Source of the DNA: Paenibacillus_AR mesotrionivorans
GTDB lineage: Bacteria; Bacillota; Bacilli; Paenibacillales; NBRC-103111
Assembly: GCF_046098205.1 (NCBI RefSeq)
Contig: NZ_JBJURJ010000023.1
Span: forward strand, 40,257-104,256
Length of the DNA stretch: 64,000 bases
Reading direction: 5' to 3'
Shown here: in pieces, positions 1 to 7,075 of the stretch
Layout: each line of letters starts with the position of its first letter
Position numbering within the stretch: position 1 is the stretch's first letter
Position numbers and translations under genes: made by a program
Notes under the pieces: generated by a model
Told to the model about the DNA's origin: nothing
What the model saw: the letters and a program-made list of their open reading frames with translations, nothing else
Database searches by the model: none

Positions 1-2090
1 ACCTTGGCGATCAGCTTGTTCAGCCGGATCATGGCGTAGCGGTCCAGGCTGTTCATGTCCTTCACCGCTACGCGGTCAGTGGCAGGATTAAAGCCGGTGA
101 GATTGCCGTGCAGAAACCGCAGGGTGTTGCGGATTTTCCGGTAGACCTCGGCGGTTTGGGTCAGGATGTTGTCGGACAGGCGCTGGTCGGACTGGTAGTC
201 CGCAGATGCCACCCACAAGCGGAGAATATCCGCGCCCAGCTTATCGCACACCTTCAGCGGGTCAACGGTGTTGCCCAAGGATTTGGACATTTTGCGTCCT
301 TCCCCGTCCAGGGTAAAGCCGTGGCTCAATACGCCCTTGTATGGTGCGCAGCCGTTAACGGCCGTGCTGGTGATCAGAGAAGAGTTGAACCAGCCGCGGT
401 ATTGGTCGGAGCCCTCCAGGTACAGGTCCGCCGGGAACTGCAGAGCCTCACGCTGGCCCAGCACCCCTGCATGGGAGGAACCGGAATCAAACCATACGTC
501 CATTATGTCCTTTTCCTTGCGGAATTGGTTATGGCCGCACTTAGGGCAGACAGAGCCTTCCGGAAGAAGCTCAGACTCGTCGCGGATAAACCAGGCGTTG
601 GAGCCTTCCTTGGCAAAAATATCCGCCACATGGTTGATGGTTTCTTCATCCACATGGGAATGTCCGCAGGATTTGCAATAAAAGATCGGAATCGGCACAC
701 CCCAGACACGTTGGCGGGAGATACACCAGTCTCCGCGGTCGGCGATCATATTGTGCAGCCGCACTTCGCCCCAAGCAGGAGTCCACTCTACGTTTTTGAT
801 TTCCCGCAGCATGTCTTCCCGGAAAGCGTCAATGGAGGCAAACCATTGCTCCGTCGCCCGGTACATTACCGGTTTTTTGGTCCGCCAGTCATGGGGATAT
901 TGGTGGACAATGGAGCTTTGCTTCAACAGATGGCCCGATTCCGTCAACATCTCCAGAATCATGCCATTAGCCTTTTCATAATAGATGCCCTCGAAGCCCG
1001 GAGCCTCTGCAGTAAACTTCCCTTGGTCATCCACCGGCGACAGCACACCCAGATTGTAGCGCTGACCCACGGCAAAGTCGTCCTCACCATGTCCGGGAGC
1101 CGTATGCACACAGCCGGTGCCTGCTTCCAGCGTAACATGCTCGCCCAGGATCACCAGGGAATCCCGGTCATAGATGGGATGGCGGCATACCACATGCTCC
1201 AGCTCGGAGCCGATAAAGGTGGCTTCAATAGTGTACTCCGTCCAGCCGATTTCCTTGGCCGCCGCTTCCAGAAGACCCTTCGCCAGCACATACTGCTTGC
1301 CTGCGGCATTAACCAGCGCATATTCGTACTCGGGATGCAGGGAAATGCCCAGGTTAGCCGGCAGGGTCCAGGGTGTTGTGGTCCAAATCACCAAAGAGGC
1401 GGTTTCGGGAAGTTTGCCTTTACCGTCCTTCACCTGGAAGGCCACATAAATGGATGGGGAGGTTTTTTCCTTGTACTCAATTTCGGCTTCAGCCAGTGCG
1501 CTTTCCGAGGAAGGCGACCAGTAAACAGGCTTGAGGCCTTTGTAAATGTATCCCTTCTTGACCATTTGGCCGAACAAGCGGATTTGTGCCGCTTCATATT
1601 CCGGCTGCAGGGTCAAATATGGATGCTCCCAGTCACCGCGTACCGCCAGGCGCTGAAATTGCTTCTTTTGGCGCTCCACCCACTCCAAGGCATATTCCTT
1701 GCAGAACTCGCGGAATTCGGAGATGCCCATTTTCTTGCGGTCCACCTTGCCGCTGTTGGTGATGGCCTGTTCAATGGGCAGGCCGTGGGTATCCCAGCCG
1801 GGTACATAAGGCGCGTCGAAGCCGCTCATGGATTTGAAACGGACGACGAAATCCTTCAGAGTTTTATTCAAGGCATGGCCAATGTGGATATCACCGTTGG
1901 CATAAGGAGGGCCGTCATGCAGAATAAATTTCGGGCGACCCGCATTCTTCTTCTGCACCTTCTCGTAAATTCCGATTTCATCCCACCACGCCTGCACCTT
2001 CGGCTCGGCCTGGGGCAGGTTCCCCCGCATGGGGAATTGGGTTTCGGGCAGATTTAGTGTTTTACCGTAATCTGTTTTCGGTTGATCCAT
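1..2090 (-). CDS. ileS: isoleucyl-tRNA synthetase (3' end beyond window)
   Basis: Class I aminoacyl-tRNA synthetase that charges tRNA-Ile in the cytoplasm. About the first 696 residues of a protein normally over 900 residues long are present; the C-terminus lies outside the window. The start MDQPKTDYGKTLNLPET follows a T-box leader. The HIGH motif is at residues 69-72, in the context LHDGPPYANGDIHIGH, and KMSKS is at about 600-604, so the catalytic core is intact. It is the last gene after the ylm/divIVA group, as in Bacillus. Expression should be set by the Ile-specific T-box directly upstream. A 649-residue plus-strand frame over this gene is an antisense shadow. Confidence 0.97.
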   Translation of the reverse strand, partial: MDQPKTDYGKTLNLPETQFPMRGNLPQAEPKVQAWWDEIGIYEKVQKKNAGRPKFILHDGPPYANGDIHIGHALNKTLKDFVVRFKSMSGFDAPYVPGWDTHGLPIEQAITNSGKVDRKKMGISEFREFCKEYALEWVERQKKQFQRLAVRGDWEHPYLTLQPEYEAAQIRLFGQMVKKGYIYKGLKPVYWSPSSESALAEAEIEYKEKTSPSIYVAFQVKDGKGKLPETASLVIWTTTPWTLPANLGISLHPEYEYALVNAAGKQYVLAKGLLEAAAKEIGWTEYTIEATFIGSELEHVVCRHPIYDRDSLVILGEHVTLEAGTGCVHTAPGHGEDDFAVGQRYNLGVLSPVDDQGKFTAEAPGFEGIYYEKANGMILEMLTESGHLLKQSSIVHQYPHDWRTKKPVMYRATEQWFASIDAFREDMLREIKNVEWTPAWGEVRLHNMIADRGDWCISRQRVWGVPIPIFYCKSCGHSHVDEETINHVADIFAKEGSNAWFIRDESELLPEGSVCPKCGHNQFRKEKDIMDVWFDSGSSHAGVLGQREALQFPADLYLEGSDQYRGWFNSSLITSTAVNGCAPYKGVLSHGFTLDGEGRKMSKSLGNTVDPLKVCDKLGADILRLWVASADYQSDQRLSDNILTQTAEVYRKIRNTLRFLHGNLTGFNPATDRVAVKDMNSLDRYAMIRLNKLIAK

Positions 2091-2109
2091 TGTAAACTGA
2101 CTCTCCTTT

Positions 2110-2158
2110 AATAACAAAATAAAGACCTTCCATCCCAAACAAAGGGACGAGAGGTCTT
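2110..2158 (-). terminator. T-box-controlled terminator before ileS
   Basis: On the minus strand AAGACCTCTCGTCCC pairs with GGGATGGAAGGTCTT and is followed by a U-rich run (TATTTTGTTATT). The 5' arm lies just after the T-box sequence, so it competes with the antiterminator. Confidence 0.88.
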
Positions 2159-2378
2159 ATTCCCGCGGTACCACCCTCATAAAACCGTCTTCTCTTTAGA
2201 GAAGCGGCTTCACTCGTAAGATCCGTAACGGAATCACCCGATGCTCTATACTGGCCGCATCAGGGCGTTCCAGAGCATACTCCTGGAGGATATTCGGCGC
2301 CATCCGATTCCCGGGCTTCCACCATGTCCCGGGTCGCTGCGTAACGGAGGTTATGCGCGTACTTGTTCCAGTCATCGC
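2115..2378 (-). promoter_or_regulatory. T-box riboswitch (Ile) controlling ileS
   Basis: The conserved T-box sequence AGGGTGGTACCGCG is seen on the minus strand at about 2163-2176. Upstream is a stem I with the usual GGGACATGGTGGAAGC stretch and a specifier loop reading GAATATC at 2289-2295, giving the Ile codon AUC at 2289-2291. Downstream is the terminator hairpin. Uncharged tRNA-Ile should pair with the specifier and the T-box bulge, form the antiterminator and allow ileS transcription. Confidence 0.93.
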
Positions 2379-2382
2379 AATC

Positions 2383-2410
2383 AAAATATTCGTTGACCAA
2401 GTTATGTCAA
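2383..2410 (-). promoter_or_regulatory. sigma-A promoter of the ileS T-box transcript
   Basis: The minus strand shows a perfect -35 TTGACA (2405-2410), a 16-base spacer and a -10-like TATTTT (2383-2388), just upstream of the T-box stem I. The -35 lies inside a 15-base sequence that occurs again, directly and inverted, between here and divIVA. Confidence 0.6.
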
Positions 2411-2491
2411 TCTTTAACCCTCAAATTGCCTTCAGCAATTTCGAGGCTGACATAACTTATCCGGCCTTCGGCTTGGACCAAGTTATGTCAG
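2395..2491. repeat. three-copy TGACATAACTT repeat between divIVA and ileS
   Basis: The plus-strand 15-mer GACCAAGTTATGTCA occurs at 2395-2409 and 2476-2490, and its core appears inverted (TGACATAACTT) at 2448-2458. The inverted copy and the divIVA-proximal copy form a 12-base perfect dyad (2447-2458 with 2480-2491). A second smaller hairpin built on AAATTGC/GCAATTT lies at about 2419-2446 and may help end divIVA transcription. Confidence 0.75.
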
Positions 2492-2508
2492 TTTACAGTA
2501 TACCCATT

Positions 2509-3015
2509 TCAAATAACCGAGTCAATGGACCGCCGTTCCCGCTCCTCGATGCTGCGGCCTTCCAGGCTGTCCCAGCTGTCCGTCTTCAACAGCTCCAGCT
2601 GTGCTTCCAGCAGCGTCCGGAACCGTGTCCGGTAGATGGAGGCCTGCTTCTTCAACTCCTCGATCTCCAGAGCGATTTTGCCGGACTTGACCAGAGCTTC
2701 ATTGATAATCCGGTCCGCATTCTTCTCGGACTCGCGGATAATGAGCTGGGCTTCCTTCTTAGCGTTGCCCTTCACCTCGTCGGCCGCTTCTTGGGCCACG
2801 ATGATGGTTTTGCTCAGGGTTTCCTCAATATTGGTGAAATGGTTCAGACGATCCTGGAGGGTCTGAATCTGGCTCTCCAGATCTTTATTCTCGCGGATCA
2901 GGGCTTCGTAATCCTTAATCACCTGGTCCAGAAACTCGTTGACCTCATCCTCGTCATAACCGCGAAACGAATGACGGAACTCCTTATTATGTATGTCCAG
3001 CGGTGTTAATGCCAT
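2509..3015 (-). CDS. divIVA: cell-pole and septum protein DivIVA
   Basis: Peripheral membrane coiled-coil protein that binds negatively curved membrane at septa and poles. Length is 168 residues from the start MALTPLDIHNKEF, chosen because GGAGG lies directly upstream; an in-frame extension to 3096 has no ribosome site. The lipid-binding N-terminal domain has Phe17-Arg18, the residues that insert into membrane in B. subtilis DivIVA, and the YDEDEVNEFLD segment. The rest is predicted coiled coil. It sits between ylmH and ileS as in Bacillus. A Spo0A-box-like sequence lies about 40 bases upstream. Confidence 0.95.
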   Translation of the reverse strand: MALTPLDIHNKEFRHSFRGYDEDEVNEFLDQVIKDYEALIRENKDLESQIQTLQDRLNHFTNIEETLSKTIIVAQEAADEVKGNAKKEAQLIIRESEKNADRIINEALVKSGKIALEIEELKKQASIYRTRFRTLLEAQLELLKTDSWDSLEGRSIEERERRSIDSVI

Positions 3016-3054
3016 CCTTGCACCTCCAAGAAAATAGCCGGTATTTCCAATGTA

Positions 3055-3063
3055 TTCGACACA
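3055..3063 (-). promoter_or_regulatory. candidate Spo0A box upstream of divIVA
   Basis: The minus strand reads TGTGTCGAA, containing the full 0A core TGTCGAA (8 of 9 to TTTGTCGAA), 40 bases before the divIVA start. It is a single short match, so chance is possible. Confidence 0.35.
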
Positions 3064-3099
3064 CCCTGCGGAAATTCCTTCCGGCGGTGAACGCAAATC

Positions 3100-3876
3100 T
3101 TAGAGATACCTGCCGATTTTTACGCGGACCCGTCCTTTTTTGGTTGTGCCCTCGATCTCCAGCACCTTAAAACGCCCGAAGCCCTGCAGCGAAACCACAT
3201 CGCCGTCCTTCAGCGGGGCGCTGGGATCCTCCTCCACCTTCCAATTCAAGCGGCAGCGGCCGGCTTTGATGGGGATCAGGATCTTGGCTCTGGACAGATG
3301 CCACACATCGCTGGCAATGCCGTCAAGACGCAAGGATGCCACGGATAAGGAGACCTCCTCCAGTTTGGTTTCCGCGGTCCTAAGCTCAGCCGCAGGCAAA
3401 ATCGACGTACTCACGCCCAAGCGGTGCACCTGGAACAGATTCATGCTGAAATAATCGGCAATCTCCTTGGCAACCAGGATATGGCAGGCATCCCCCAACA
3501 CATGGATATCCCCCACCTTGTCCCGTTTGACGCCAAGACCGAGAATGGAGCCCATAAAATCACCATGCTCAAGCTCGGCAAACCGGCTGTCCGGCGAGGT
3601 GATCTCCAACACCGCAATGCCCATGTCCTCTTCCGCAGGGTCCCGGTAAGCCGGGGCAAAAACCGCCCGTTTGCGCTCTGCGCCGGGATAACCGCCGTCC
3701 ATATGCAGATTCACATCCGCCCGGTTGGCCAAGGATTCCACAATAAAGCACTGCCGCGGATCCAGAAAATCCGTCCGTTTCACCGTATGGTTTTCCGCCC
3801 GCTGGATCCAGTCCCAGGCTTTGTCCACAAAATTCTTCTCGTCGTCGTGAAAATGCGCAATCCATTCCCGTTCCAT
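3100..3876 (-). CDS. ylmH: S4-domain RNA-binding protein YlmH
   Basis: RNA-binding protein of the YlmH family, 258 residues, linked to ribosome and translation quality control in Bacillota and encoded in the division cluster. The N-terminal two-thirds is the family-specific domain (MEREWIAHFHDDEKNF, then DPRQCFIVESL). The C-terminal 75 residues form an S4 domain (ILIPIKAGRCRLNW, then LKDGDVVSLQGFGRFKVLEI). The start at MEREW was chosen because GGAGGG lies 7 bases upstream. It is 16 bases after ylmG and is probably cotranscribed with sepF, ylmG and divIVA. Confidence 0.92.
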   Translation of the reverse strand: MEREWIAHFHDDEKNFVDKAWDWIQRAENHTVKRTDFLDPRQCFIVESLANRADVNLHMDGGYPGAERKRAVFAPAYRDPAEEDMGIAVLEITSPDSRFAELEHGDFMGSILGLGVKRDKVGDIHVLGDACHILVAKEIADYFSMNLFQVHRLGVSTSILPAAELRTAETKLEEVSLSVASLRLDGIASDVWHLSRAKILIPIKAGRCRLNWKVEEDPSAPLKDGDVVSLQGFGRFKVLEIEGTTKKGRVRVKIGRYL

Positions 3877-3892
3877 GCGAAAGCCCTCCAGC

Positions 3893-4171
3893 CTACAGGC
3901 CAAAAGGGCTCAGAATCAGTCCGAGAACGGCTTTAATGCCCTCCGCCACAAATTCCAGCGCAATCAGCGCCACGATGGGCGAGATATCCAGCATACCGCC
4001 GATGGGCGGGATAATTTTGCGGAAGGGCTTCAGATAGGGCTCCACCAGCTTGCCCAGCCATTCGCCCACGAAGCTTTCGCGGACGTTGGGAAGCCAGGAC
4101 ATGAAGACGTACGCAATAATCATGAAGTAATAAATCGTCTTGAGGTAATTAACAATCTCGTCGATCAACAT
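3893..4171 (-). CDS. ylmG: YggT-family membrane protein YlmG
   Basis: Small membrane protein of the YggT/YlmG family, about 92 residues, with two hydrophobic segments (IYYFMIIAYVFMSWL and DISPIVALIALEFVAEGI) and the typical PYLKPFRKIIPPIGG loop between them. The family is found next to sepF in Firmicutes, actinobacteria and cyanobacteria and is linked to division or membrane organisation, without a settled molecular function. The start was set at ATG with GGGG five bases upstream; a GTG two codons earlier (4177) is possible. Confidence 0.9.
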   Translation of the reverse strand: MLIDEIVNYLKTIYYFMIIAYVFMSWLPNVRESFVGEWLGKLVEPYLKPFRKIIPPIGGMLDISPIVALIALEFVAEGIKAVLGLILSPFGL

Positions 4172-4197
4172 CTTCACCCCGGTCTGCTAGTATAAAA

Positions 4198-4623
4198 TCA
4201 TAATTCATCCGCCTCCGCCGAATCGGTTATCGCTCCAAGAATGTCCACGTTATCCGGCGTACACAGAAAAATATTCGGTCCGACCTTGGTAATCGTCCCA
4301 TTCAAAGCATAAACGGTTCCGCTGAGGAAGTCCACTATACGGACCGCCTGGTCCTGCCGGGCCTTGTGCAGATTCACCACCACAGAGCGCCGGGAGCGCA
4401 GATGGTCCGCAATATCCTGGGTATCCTCGTAATTGCGGGGTTCGCTCATAATCATTCTCAGGTTCTTCTGGGAATGAATACTCACAACATTGCCCTTATT
4501 TCTACGGGCTTCGAACGGATTGGTTTCAGGCTCGTCATGCTGCTCCACCACCTGCTCCCGCTCGATAATCTCCTCTTCCTCCTGCAGGCCGATCAGATTC
4601 ATAATGCGGTTCATAACGCCCAT
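4198..4623 (-). CDS. sepF: cell division protein SepF
   Basis: FtsZ-binding membrane anchor that shapes the Z-ring, 141 residues. The N-terminal amphipathic helix MGVMNRIMNLIGLQEEEE should bind membrane. An acidic linker follows, then the conserved SepF fold from about residue 60 (RSRRSVVVNLHKARQDQAVRIVDFLSGTVYALNGTI), including the Gly in FLSGTVYALNG used for polymerisation. GGAGGT lies 8 bases before the start. The gene lies between yggS and ylmG as in Bacillus. Confidence 0.96.
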   Translation of the reverse strand: MGVMNRIMNLIGLQEEEEIIEREQVVEQHDEPETNPFEARRNKGNVVSIHSQKNLRMIMSEPRNYEDTQDIADHLRSRRSVVVNLHKARQDQAVRIVDFLSGTVYALNGTITKVGPNIFLCTPDNVDILGAITDSAEADEL

Positions 4624-4697
4624 CTTAGCATACCTCCTTATGGCGTGGTTAATAACAACCCGGCGGTATTGCGCCGGACAGGCTAAGGCCCTTCCCG

Positions 4698-5387
4698 TCA
4701 GCTCTGGCTGCCAACCAGAACGGTTCCCAAACGGATATAAGTGGCCCCCTCTTCAACAGCGGCTTCAAAATCTCCCGACATTCCCATGGAAAGCTCTGTA
4801 ACGGCATATGGGTAAATCTGTTGTTCATTCAGTTGCTCGCGCAGCTCACGGAGTCTGCGGAAAACCGGTCTTGCACTGTCCGGTCCGCCCGTGAGGGGTG
4901 CCATGGTCATGAGGCCGACTACACGTATGTATGGCAATTCCGCCAGCTGCCGGGCGAATTCCTCCAAGCCCTCCGGAGCAAGCCCGTGTTTCGTGTCCTC
5001 ACCCGAGACATTCAATTGGATGAAGCATTTCACCGGCTCCAGTCCAAGCGCTCCGGCCTTCCGGTTCAATTCCTCCGCCAGGGAAAGCCTGTCCAGGGAA
5101 TGGATGTAGGCAAACTTGCCGATAACATCCTTCACCTTATTGGTCTGCAGGCTGCCGATAAAATGCCAAACCGCTCGGTCCCCAATCGCTTCCCACTTGG
5201 GCTTCACATCCTGCCAGCGGTTTTCGCCAATGTCCGTAAGTCCCGCAGCCAGCACCGCCTCCGCTGTTTCCAGGGAGGTATATTTGGTTACGGCAATGAC
5301 CGTTACCTCCTCCGGCTGTCGGCCGGAACGACGGCATGCCGCTTCAATCCGGCTGCGTATGGCAGCCAGTCTGCCTTCCATGTCCAT
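4698..5387 (-). CDS. ylmE: PLP-homeostasis protein (YggS/YlmE family)
   Basis: Single-domain alanine-racemase-fold protein that binds pyridoxal phosphate and keeps PLP and amino acid pools balanced. Length is 229 residues. The PLP-binding Lys35 lies in VTVIAVTKYTS; other family motifs are IGENRWQD, WHFIGSLQTNK, LMTMAPL and ELSMGMSGDFEAAVEEGATYIRLGT. The start MDMEGRLAAIR was chosen because AAGGAGA lies upstream; the 35-residue in-frame extension overlaps the preceding gene. It begins 25 bases after pgeF ends, so the two are cotranscribed. Confidence 0.94.
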   Translation of the reverse strand: MDMEGRLAAIRSRIEAACRRSGRQPEEVTVIAVTKYTSLETAEAVLAAGLTDIGENRWQDVKPKWEAIGDRAVWHFIGSLQTNKVKDVIGKFAYIHSLDRLSLAEELNRKAGALGLEPVKCFIQLNVSGEDTKHGLAPEGLEEFARQLAELPYIRVVGLMTMAPLTGGPDSARPVFRRLRELREQLNEQQIYPYAVTELSMGMSGDFEAAVEEGATYIRLGTVLVGSQS

Positions 5388-5412
5388 TCCAACGTCTCCT
5401 TCAACCACTCTG

Positions 5413-6246
5413 TCAAACCCAACCGATCCATGCAGCCATCCGTCCGGTCCGCCCGTTTTCCTTCCGGTGGGAGAAAAATTGGGATACGGCACAGCTGGTG
5501 CATAACTTAGTCATTTCGATATGTTGCGGCAAAATTCCTGCTTCTATCATAATTTTCCGGTTTATTTCTTGCAAGTTCAGCATGAATTTCCCCGGATTGA
5601 CTGGGCTCGGACGAAAAAAGGGCTCCCCCTGAAGGCCGGTTTGGGCGGTGACGCTGTCCGTAACACGGTCATCCACCTCGTAACAGCAGGCTCCAATGGA
5701 GGGACCGATGGCGGCATAAAGCTCCGCCGGGCGGGTGCCGAAGGTTTGCGCCATGGCTTCTGCGGTAAACCGTGCGATCTGCTGCACCGTCCCCTTCCAG
5801 CCGGCATGGGCAAGCCCAACCGCCTGATGGACAGGATCAAGAAAAAACAAGGGCACACAATCCGCGAACAGGGCGGCCATCATAATGCCCCGCTCTGCGG
5901 TAATGAAGGCGTCGGCCTCCGGGAAAGCATCGGCCTGCTCAAGGGTACCGCGTCCCCTATGGCCCGGCTCCACCGTCTGCACCCGGGCCCCATGAACCTG
6001 CTCCCCATACGTCCAGGACCCCAGAGTGGTTCCCAATGCATCTGCCAGCAGCCTTCGGTTATCCACCACCACAGTCGGCTCGTCGTCCACATGCAGGCCC
6101 AGATTAAGGGTGGCATATGGTGCGCTGCCGGTTCCCCCGTTTCTTCCCGTAAAGCCTGCGGAGAGACCGGGAAACCTGCTCAGCCAGCCGTCCAGCCGGT
6201 AGAGCTCCACGCCATTCTCCGCTGTATATTGAACAAAAGGTTCCAT
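5413..6246 (-). CDS. pgeF: purine nucleoside phosphorylase / peptidoglycan editing factor (YlmD, laccase domain)
   Basis: Cytosolic multicopper-oxidase-like (laccase-domain) protein of the YfiH/YlmD family. Members act as purine nucleoside phosphorylases and remove mis-incorporated amino acids from peptidoglycan precursors. Length is 277 residues. The metal-site motifs FADCVPLFFLDP, HAGWKGTVQQI and GPSIGACCYEVDD are present. The start MEPFVQYT follows AGGAGGAATT, an ideal site; ten codons of in-frame extension are dismissed. An extended -10 element (TGGTATAAT) lies about 45 bases upstream, so pgeF probably starts its own transcript leading into ylmE and sepF. Confidence 0.93.
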   Translation of the reverse strand: MEPFVQYTAENGVELYRLDGWLSRFPGLSAGFTGRNGGTGSAPYATLNLGLHVDDEPTVVVDNRRLLADALGTTLGSWTYGEQVHGARVQTVEPGHRGRGTLEQADAFPEADAFITAERGIMMAALFADCVPLFFLDPVHQAVGLAHAGWKGTVQQIARFTAEAMAQTFGTRPAELYAAIGPSIGACCYEVDDRVTDSVTAQTGLQGEPFFRPSPVNPGKFMLNLQEINRKIMIEAGILPQHIEMTKLCTSCAVSQFFSHRKENGRTGRMAAWIGWV

Positions 6247-6539
6247 AATTCCTCCTGTAAGCATGCACGTTTCCAACGAATAGCTTAATCATTATACCAC
6301 GAACGGGGCAGCTTGAAGCATGGCGTCCTATCCCATCACCGCTAGAGGCTCCAACTCCGGTTATCATCCCGTCATTCCATGCAGGTGCATCCGCCAACGG
6401 CTGCATTCCAAAGTGACGAACTTGATTTTTCATATATAAATAGCCGCCGGGACTATTCTCTCCGAATTATATGCGAAATTTCATATCCAGCTCCCCCGCG
6501 CAGCAAGCCAACAGGGAAGGCGGCAGCATATGCCGACGC
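6247..6539. other. intergenic region between pgeF and ylmC
   Basis: No gene is supported here. On the minus strand an extended -10 (TGGTATAAT; TATAAT at 6291-6296) lies upstream of pgeF with only a weak -35. AT-rich stretches near 6425-6440 and 6463-6485 hold no recognised motif. Confidence 0.5.
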
Positions 6540-6869
6540 CTACCTGTCCCTGTAGTTGGACCGGCCGTAGTCACGGTCCCTTTCCTTGTCCCGGTCTCTG
6601 TCGCGCTCCTCCTCATCCCGGTACAGCCGGGTGTCATCCAGCTTCACCAGAATGACATCCATGCCGATCTTCACAATGTTCCGCCAGGGAATGACCACTT
6701 CGGCACCGCTCCCCCAAAAACCGAACAGCTTGCCGGACGCGGGAACCACAATAGACTCGATCCGCCCCTGCCGGAGATCCAGCTCCAGGTCATTGACGGA
6801 GCCCAGCTTTTTGCCGTCGACAATATTGATGACATCCTTCGATTGAAAATCGGAAATCTTCATGGCCAT
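6540..6869 (-). CDS. ylmC: PRC-barrel protein YlmC/YmxH with Arg/Asp-rich tail
   Basis: Small PRC-barrel protein of the YlmC/YmxH family, 109 residues. Residues 1-80 form the barrel (MKISDFQSKDVINIVDGKKLG, then DLELDLRQGRIESIVVP and VVIPWRNIVKIGMDVILV). The last 28 residues are an almost pure Arg/Asp/Glu tail with RDRD repeats, longer than in family members I know, which are about 80-100 residues. The family is sporulation-associated in Bacillus, with no proven biochemical role. GGTGGTGAT precedes the start. A promoter-like pair lies upstream at 6937-6966. Confidence 0.88.
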   Translation of the reverse strand: MAMKISDFQSKDVINIVDGKKLGSVNDLELDLRQGRIESIVVPASGKLFGFWGSGAEVVIPWRNIVKIGMDVILVKLDDTRLYRDEEERDRDRDKERDRDYGRSNYRDR

Positions 6870-6936
6870 ATCACCACCACTGATCCTTTTTCAAAGTTGT
6901 TCTCGCGGGAAGGCCGCAAGGGGCAGGCTATTACCC

Positions 6937-6966
6937 ATTATATGAGCCGCCCGGGCAAAATGTCCG
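6937..6966 (-). promoter_or_regulatory. candidate promoter of ylmC
   Basis: The minus strand shows -10 TATAAT (6937-6942) and CGGACA (6961-6966) with an 18-base spacer. The -10 also reads CATATAAT, close to the sigma-E -10 consensus CATACANT, so a sporulation promoter is possible. Confidence 0.4.
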
Positions 6967-7027
6967 GTCAGCGTGAATTTTCCTTCGGTGCAGCGGATAA
7001 GGCAGCTTGCACATTCATCAGCTTAAC

Positions 7028-7067
7028 AAAACAGCACCCGGCGGCCGCAAAGCCGAAGGTGCTGTTC
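7028..7067 (-). terminator. terminator of the sugar ABC / two-component operon
   Basis: On the minus strand AACAGCACC pairs with GGGTGCTGTT around a GC-rich loop, followed by TTTGTT, 10 to 50 bases after the stop of the 816-codon gene. Confidence 0.75.
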
Positions 7068-7075
7068 GTAACCCT

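Noticed and set aside
108..2057. 649-residue plus-strand open frame
   Set aside because: Antisense to ileS, whose HIGH and KMSKS motifs and T-box prove the minus strand is coding; no ribosome site or family features.
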